A DNA stretch of 64,000 nt from Beta vulgaris subsp. vulgaris (Eukaryota > Streptophyta > Magnoliopsida > Caryophyllales > Amaranthaceae), in assembly GCF_026745355.1 (NCBI RefSeq), contig NC_079209.1:44827523-44891522 (forward strand), written 5' to 3'. The notes below the pieces were generated by a model, which made no database searches, was not told the origin of the DNA, and worked only from the letters and a program-made list of their open reading frames with translations. Below are positions 57,772-64,000 of this stretch, in pieces. A program made the position numbers and the translations under genes. Numbering within the stretch: position 1 is the first letter of the stretch; every line of letters begins with the position of its first letter.

Positions 57772-60700
57772 CAGTGGCGGATCTTAATGGGGGCAGGCCT
57801 GAGCCTGGTCCCCCCTTAATTTTTTTTTAAAAAAGTGAAGCTTGTTGAGCCCAAAAGCCCAGCTTAAAAAAATTACACGGCATGGTAAACTTCTAGTTAA
57901 AAGCAACCCTTTACCCTTATACATTGAAAACATAAAACCCGAAAAGAAAACCAAAAGGAAAAATCTGCTCTGATCTGTTAAAGCAACTGCAATTCTGCCG
58001 TTCCGCGAACTCTGAGTCTTGGTAATTTCTGAACTGCTACTGACTGACTAGAGTAACTTGCAACACTTTTGAATTGTTAATACTATAAATTATCACACAC
58101 CACTCATGACTCATCAATCATATTAAAGTAATACTATGAATCTATGATGATTGATGAATTGTTATCACACGCCACTCATCAATCATCATAGATTCATAGT
58201 ATTTCAATTTCAATTTTTTTTTTGTTTTTTCAATTAAAAATTTTATTCATGTGTGTGCTTCATTTGCTTTATAAAATATTGTAGATGCAAGCAATATTAT
58301 TAAGTTTTGTATTATGTAATTATTAAATTATATTACTTCCTCCGTTTTATTTTGAATGCAATTATGGAATATTTTATATCTCACAAAAAATACCCCTTTG
58401 TTGCATTTAAAACGATAAATAAAACATAAGTATATATAACTAGTTGATTTACTAATATCAGTTTAATTACTCATACAAAAAATTGACAAATGTAGGTGAT
58501 TAGTATATTATTCAGATAAAAGCATCGATCTTTGTGCCAACGCACGCTTATTACTTATTAGGTATGTATTTTTTAAAACTCAATTTATCGCTTACTTTTT
58601 ATTATACTGTTTATATTTGTTGAGTTGGGTTAAACTGATTGATTAATGTTATGTGTATTAAGTCTTGAACCAACTTTAAAAGTAATACTTTTAGCGATTA
58701 GCTAAAGAACGTCTAAATATTATTTCAGGTCAACAACATGAATAAAGAAATATTTATTACCTCTTTTTTTAAAAGAAAAAGGCAGGAAAATGATACAATT
58801 TCAGTTGAGGAAGACACAACCCCAATTAATGAAGATATTAATCCTACGACTACACATAACCAAGAAGAAGAGCCTTTTCAAAGGAGGAGAATTGATATAG
58901 TAAATATAGATTCTTTAGAACGTGACCCAGGATTACGTCCTCCAATTCAGGATTATCCAGCTGGAAGAGTACTAAACGAAGTAAGACGTGCTTATGTAAA
59001 ACTAGGCCCATACCAACCCAAGTTAGATTACCCTTTTTCAGGACCAGTGAAACATCGTCGTCGATTTCAGTCGACTTGGTTTCAAAAGTTTCCCGATTGG
59101 TTGGAATACTCACCCTCAAAAGATGCAGCATTTTGTCTACCTTGTTATTTGTTTACTGAGACACTAGATGCTCGTGTAAAGACATTTACTTTAACAGGAT
59201 TTAAAAATTGGAAAAAGTTTAATGATGGAAAACATTGTGGATTCCTTGCTCATGTGGGAGAAGGTCCATGTACAATACATCAAAGTGCTCTACAATCATA
59301 TAGGACTCTCCCTAAACAAAAGGAAAATATTCATAATGTTATCAATAAATAAAGTGAAAGGCAAATTAAGCAAAATCGCTTGAGTCTCAAGGCTTCTATT
59401 GATGTTCTTCGCTTGTTAGCTACACAAGGTTGTCCATTAAGAGGTCATGATGAGTCGAAGGATTCACACAATCACGAAAACTATCTTGAATTTAGAAAAA
59501 CTTCGGCAATATATAATAAAGATGTTGGCGAAGCCATAAGACAAGCTCCTTATAATTCCAAGTACATTGCTCCATCGATCCAAAAAGAGATTCTCCATAT
59601 CATTTCTAATATGATAGACAAGAAATTTGAGACTCCAAATTTTGTATTATTGTTGATGAAGCACGAGATGAAATCTAAAAGAGAGCAAATAGGACTTGTA
59701 TTAAGGTTTGTTGATCGAAACGGAACAATTAGGGAGCGATTTTTTGACCTTATACATACATGTTTCAAATACATCGGCAGCAACTCTTAAGAGGGAATTG
59801 TGTTCAGTCCTTTCTCGACATGAAGTCGCGATTGAAAATTTTTCGAGGTCAAGGATATGATGGTGCTAGTAATATGAGAGGTGAGTGGAATGGTTTGCAA
59901 GCATTATTTCTGTCTAATTCCCCGTATGCTTATTATGTTCATTGTTATGCTCATCGTTTACAGCTTGCTTTAGTTGCTGCATCTAGAGATGTAAGTCCAA
60001 TACATCAATTTTTTCTAATTTGACTTTTATTGTCAATGTCATTGTTGCATCTCCCAAACGTCTTGATGAATTGCATGCAACTAAAGTTGTTGAAATTAAA
60101 TGGTTGTTATCTATTGGTGAAATAGAAAGTGGTAGAAGGGCTAATCAGATGGGTACCCTCAAAAGAGCTGGAGATAAATGTTGGGGTTCACATCTTTACT
60201 CTATTCGTAGCTTGCTTAAAATGTTCAATGCAATAGTCTCACTACTTGAGCATATCATGGCAGATAAATCGTGTATATATTCTCAACATGGGGATGCTGA
60301 TGGTGCTTTAAATTTATTGATTTCCTTTGATTTTGTGTTCATAGCACATTTAATGGAAGAATTTTTGAGAATTGTTGATGTTCTTTGTCAAGCTTTATAA
60401 CAAAAGTCTCAAGATATTGTGAATGCTATAAAACTAGTCTCTACGAGTCAAACTCTCATTTAAGAAATAAGGGAGAATGGATGGGATAGTTTTTTTGGTT
60501 CAGTGGGACTGTTTTGTCAACAACATGATATTCTGGTGCCTGATATGAATGCTCCTTATCTAGCTTGTAAGGGTAGAGCTCGTCATCAACATGATCAAGT
60601 TACAATGAACCATTTTTATCGAGTTGAAATATTTTTAAGTACAATTGACAAGCAATTACAAGGCTTGAACCGCAGATTTAACGACAATGCATTGGAGCTC

Positions 60701-61379
60701 TTGATCTTGTCGTCATTGTAAGAGCCAAAGGATGGTTTTAAACAATTTGATATCAATAAGATTTGCATAGTAGTAGAAAATTATTATCCAAAAGATTTTA
60801 CCGAGCAAGAGAGGTACAATATGAAGGATCAATTGCAACATTTCTTTTGTGAAGTGAAAGATGGTCAAAATATGAGAAATTATTCTACCTTGGAGGAGGT
60901 TTGTGAACAATTGGCAAAAACAGGAAAGTCAAATGCTTATTTTTTGTTTGACAGATTAATACGTCTAATATTGACTCTTTCTGTGTCAACAGCTACAACT
61001 GAAAGAGCATTGTCATCCATGAAAACCATGAAGACAAGACTGCGTAATAAAATGGAAGATGAGTTTTTGGCGAATAGCTTAGTTATTTATATTGAAAGGG
61101 AAATTTCTAAGAGTTTTAGCACCAAGTCAATTATTGATGATTTTAAAATTTTGAAAGACCGTCGAGCGTTACTTTAGTTCTTTTTTCAATAGTGGGATCA
61201 TGACCTTGTGGTTTTAATATTTTTATATCTATTTTGTGATATTTTAGTTTAATCTATATTTTTACATTGGATTTAGAAGTATATTCATACGTTCTTATAG
61301 TTTTATACTTTCATATCTGTTAATATGTTATTGTGAAAAAATCTGGCCCCTATACAAAATCTTTCAACATCCGCCACAA
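57772..61379 (+). mobile_element. hAT DNA transposon inside the LINE endonuclease
   Basis: Ends CAGTGGCGGAT (left) and ATCCGCCACAA (right) are inverted repeats with two terminal mismatches. They are flanked by an 8-bp TCTGGATA duplication (57764-57771, 61380-61387), as hAT elements require. The 3.6-kb interior carries a nearly full but mutated TTF-zinc-finger transposase. The terminal mismatches at the right end would likely prevent further movement. Confidence 0.93.
58738..61177 (+). pseudogene. hAT transposase with TTF-type zinc finger (ZMYM/DUF4371-like), disrupted
   Basis: The first frame (58738-59352) has a nuclear-signal-like KRKR, then a TTF zinc finger around residues 110-145 (WFQKFPDWLEYSPSKDAAFC with LPCYLF). 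A single in-frame TAA at 59350-59352 stops it, and the same frame resumes to 59790 (DUF4371-like, with ILHIISNMIDKKF and EQIGLVLRFVDRNGTIRERF). Shifts near 59757 and 59849 follow, then GQGYDGASNMRGEWNGLQAL and the conserved YVHCYAHRLQLALV (59760-60023). Later come 60020-60400, 60503-60721 with a stop between, and the C-terminal dimerisation domain LSVSTATTERALSSMKTMKT with RLRNKMEDEFLANSLVIYIE (60821-61177). The order matches known hAT transposases. About five lesions in an otherwise complete gene suggest moderate age. Confidence 0.92.
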
Positions 61380-61387
61380 TCTGGATA

Positions 61388-61643
61388 TGAAAACGACTTG
61401 GACAACAACTTTGGGCGACCAACACAAATATAGGCCTCTAGAGAGGCCATAAGAGTCATTGCCCACCCAGTTCCCATAACCTAACTTACTAGATAAAGGT
61501 TTTAAGCTAGAAGCCATACATTTAGTTTCCGATGAAAAAAGAAAATCTAAAGCTTCACTACTAACTAGCCATTTGAGGAAGGGAAAAGTAGGGGAGTTAG
61601 TAGATTTAAGGCCCCTATAGTTCCACAGGCCTTCATATCTCAT
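61388..61643 (-). pseudogene. LINE endonuclease, N-terminal part
   Basis: The frame from 61643 reads LWNYRGLKSTNSPTFPFLKW, LDFLFSSETK and GLYLCWSPKVVVQVV. This is the start of an L1-type endonuclease (consensus WNCRGLG...P...L...; ...FLSETK). Y replaces the usual C. It ends at the hAT insertion and continues at 57763. Confidence 0.88.
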
Positions 61644-61727
61644 TTGATGAGTGAGTTGGGTCAGTCATCATAACCCTTGCAGTATCACTTCCCTCTGAGC
61701 CTCTAGCATCCACATCATCTTCACTTA

Positions 61728-62033
61728 CAGTGTGTTTGGTTCATTTTTAGTAAAGGAAAGAAAGGGAAGAGAAAGGAAGGGAAGAGAAAAGAAAAGAATG
61801 GAAGAGAAAGGAAAAAACCTTAATTTCCCATGTTTGGTATAATTTTCTCTTTCCTTCCGAATTCCCCCGCTTTTGGGAGGAAAGGAAAGTGAAATTTTAT
61901 TAAAGAGTCTTTCCTTCCAATTCCTCCCATTTCCTTTCACTTAATTTTTTTTAATGAACCAAACATTGGAAAGTAATAAATTTCATTCCACTTCCTTTCT
62001 TTTCCTTCCAAATTCTTTCTACCAAACAAACTG
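61728..62033. mobile_element. Tourist-like MITE inside the LINE
   Basis: CAGTGTGTTTGGT at the left faces ACCAAACAAACTG at the right, flanked by TTA on both sides (61725-61727, 62034-62036). 306 bp with purine-rich AAAGGAAAGA-type arms pairing with CTTTCCTTCC stretches. PIF/Harbinger superfamily by duplication and termini. Confidence 0.88.
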
Positions 62034-62036
62034 TTA

Positions 62037-62890
62037 GGCGAAATTTTTCAGTTATGTTTCCACAAAAAAAAAAATTATGTTTTGTACCTCTTCGATGATG
62101 AACTGGCGTTTCCTGATGAATCCAGTAGGGACTCTTCATAATGGACTGTTGCTCTTTCATTAACGTTTCTTCCCCTTTACTGCAGATATTTCTTCTATAA
62201 ATCTTCCCCAGAAATTTACTGCCCAAGTACCCAAGCCACGAGCCTTCTTTAGTTGTTTCTTTCTATGTTTTCTCTCTTTTTCTATAATACTCACCAATTT
62301 TTTCACCTTTTTCCCATTTTATTTTCCAAATGGTCCATGGGTAGGGAAGAATCCGAGGATTGTTGGGTAACCTTCGTTCCATCTGTGTCCATTTTACCAA
62401 GATCCAGCTGGCCCAACTCTGATTCTGCCGAGTAATAGATATCATCTAGGCTTAGACGGTGAGTGTGACTAGGTCCAGATATTTCCATCCCACCCTTAAT
62501 AGTAGCTTTACCTTTGCCACTTTTTTGTGTCTCATTCACTATCAGAACATCCACAATTGGTCTGGGATCCTCCTGATCAATTACAGTTGGGTTTGGAATT
62601 TTTTGTTCAGTTGGTAATATGGTATGGTTCGTTTTTTTTTTTTACTGGTAGCAGCATAAGTTGTGTTTGGGATTGGGGTAGAGTAAGGAACGAAAATGGT
62701 AGCAGCATAAGCTTGTATTTTCCATCTTTTCAGGTGAAGTGTACTCAAGTCCTACAACTGAAGAGGGAGATAGTGAACCTAGGGAAACATTCCTCATAAA
62801 TGCATTCGGATATCCTTCACTGCTATCCCACCTTTGTGTTTTTATGATTATTCTTATTCTTATACCTCTTAGGGTCTCTTGCATTAATTA
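62037..62890 (-). pseudogene. LINE 5' region (ORF1-like remnants)
   Basis: Minus-strand readings such as MDVLIVNETQKSGKGKATIK (from 62554) and TLRGIRIRIIIKTQRWD (from about 62878) are joined by frame shifts and lack a domain I can name. Position upstream of the endonuclease makes ORF1 or the ORF2 leader likely. A GGTAGCAGCATAAG 14-mer is repeated at 62646-62659 and 62698-62711. Confidence 0.5.
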
Positions 62891-63350
62891 CCTTGAGCCT
62901 CACAAAACTGATAGAATTTGTGGCGCACACGGGAGTTTTGATGGACTCGAATAGTATCGTAAAATTGAATTTTCATTGATAATTAATTGTACAAGTGTGT
63001 TTGTGAGAGCTCATGTCTCTCATTCACCTTGGTAGAACCCTTTGTTTCTACCTTTCCTAATATCTTGTGTGTAGCTCACTTTATTTGGCTCCCCCTCATT
63101 TGAGCTCATCTTGCTAACTCTCATTTGAGCTCACCTTTTAACTCATACACATACAACATATTTATAGTCGTTGTACCTTAGTTTTTAGATTTTTCTAGAC
63201 CTTGATATTTCTAACACACACTCAAATATTCTAAACTTAGATTTTTTTACATAGATATTTTACAAGATTTTTCTAGACAATTTAGGACATGCATATAAGT
63301 TTTTTCTTACATTACATGACCTATCTAGAATTTTCTAGATTAACTTTCAT
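62891..63350 (-). other. AT-rich segment interrupting the LINE, possible short solo LTR
   Basis: Composition changes sharply from the flanking LINE. On the minus strand TGATGAAAGTTAATCTAGA (near 63350) resembles a copia LTR start, followed by a TATAAATATG box (about 63160-63170) and repeated TCTAGAAAA words. No matching duplication was found at the other end, so this is not proven. Confidence 0.3.
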
Positions 63351-63399
63351 CACTGGGTGAATTAGGTGTGGGTCTAATTTTGTTTCAATGGATTTTAGA

Positions 63400-63960
63400 A
63401 GAAGGGAACTTTGAACCAAAATGTGCATGACTTACTTAACTTTCCTGGCTTCCTGTGGCATGCCTTGATTGTAACATTTTAGCTAAGTTTGCCAGCGAAT
63501 CAGTGAATTCCTTCCCCCATGTTTTGTTTACCATCTCACTTTCAGGTCTTCCCCCGCCGTTTCGACGTTTTAGTCTTGGTGATCCAGGTTCCTCCTCCAA
63601 TATTAAGCCTTTGCATTTCATACCATGGACTATATTACCTCTTGAGTGTTCATTAATGGAGCTACTTGTTGTTTGGGTTTGCGTTCTTGGCTGATACTTT
63701 TGATTTGTTCCAATTACTAGATTTCCTAGCTGCAGGAATTTCCTCCACTTCCATAGTGATCGACGTGATTCAAGGTAGTCATCTTTAGACGAAGAATCAG
63801 ACTGGATTCTTCTTCTTTTGAGAGAGTATGGATCCTTGTTATCGACAATTTTACGTTTGGGACTTTGGGCCTTTCATCAGGTGATGATTGGGAGAAGGAA
63901 TCAGAGAAGGATGAGAAGAATATTAGAATAATCTAAAAATCTAAGGGAAAATGTGAAGTT
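63400..63960 (-). pseudogene. LINE ORF1 C-terminal region (likely)
   Basis: Minus-strand reading includes KDPYSLKRRR (about 63825), SSINEHSRGNIVHG, then EEEPGSPRLKRRNGGGRPES and FTDSLANLAKMLQSRHATGS. Basic and glycine-rich segments of this type follow the zinc knuckle in plant L1 ORF1 proteins. No zinc knuckle is seen within the window. Frame is open from about 63830 to 63436, then stopped. Confidence 0.5.
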
Positions 63961-64000
63961 ACTAGAAAGTTGTACAAATAAAAATCTAGTAAGTTGTAAC

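Larger units (their letters stand above)
43394..64000 (-). mobile_element. L1-type LINE, near full length, with three nested insertions
   Basis: The 3' end is at about 43413, with an A-tail read as 17 T on plus at 43396-43412. Going up the minus strand one finds RNase H, zinc-binding/thumb region, reverse transcriptase, AP-like endonuclease, and ORF1 remnants up to the right edge. Inserted into it are a copia element (45026-55474), a hAT element (57772-61379) and a Tourist MITE (61728-62033). Without them about 6.2 kb remains, the usual size of a plant L1. The 5' end is not reached in the window. Confidence 0.88.

Overview
This is a gene-poor, transposon-saturated stretch of a flowering-plant nuclear genome. 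Introns are spliced GT-AG, and there are Stowaway, Tourist, CACTA, hAT, Helitron, L1-type LINE, SINE, Ty1/copia and Ty3/gypsy elements, plus long AT-rich spacers. It is clearly a dicot-like plant. The repeat content would fit Caryophyllales (an Amaranthaceae relative), but that is a weak inference. I see only two intact host genes: a seven-exon secreted saposin-like/Canopy-type gene (1493-7296, +) and an intronless C2-domain protein with a hydrophobic tail (30162-30836, +). A possible 5' fragment of a METTL2/8-like methyltransferase gene runs off the left edge on the minus strand.

Layout. 1-7.6 kb: divergent gene pair and the Canopy-like gene; its second intron carries a Stowaway MITE nested in a Tourist MITE. 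7.65-12.7 kb: LINE RNase H scrap, a 1.7-kb long-TIR foldback element with telomere-like arms and a second TIR element nested inside it, then a Stowaway. 12.7-23.3 kb: a degraded autonomous Helitron on the minus strand (HUH Rep plus PIF1-like helicase), broken by two CACTA elements and a 2.5-kb solo LTR, with an antisense captured piece of a YrdC/SUA5-type gene near its 5' end. 23.7-27.6 kb: smaller non-autonomous Helitrons. 28-33 kb: an unrecognised small minus-strand transcript-like unit, the C2 gene, a LINE tail, and a foldback element holding a SINE-like insertion. 33.3-43.3 kb: a Ty3/gypsy TAT-type retrotransposon with decayed gag-pol, no visible integrase, 3' minisatellites, and a 3.0-kb solo LTR nested between gag and protease. 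43.4-64.0 kb: one L1-type LINE on the minus strand, expanded by a 10.4-kb copia element, a 3.6-kb hAT element and a 306-bp Tourist MITE.

Most nested insertions are fixed to the base by target-site duplications, and removing them mentally restores the reading frame of the interrupted element. This gives a relative insertion order. I find no operon-like gene system or CRISPR-like array. The most noteworthy content is the transposon stratigraphy, the gene-fragment capture, and the unusual structures inside some elements.
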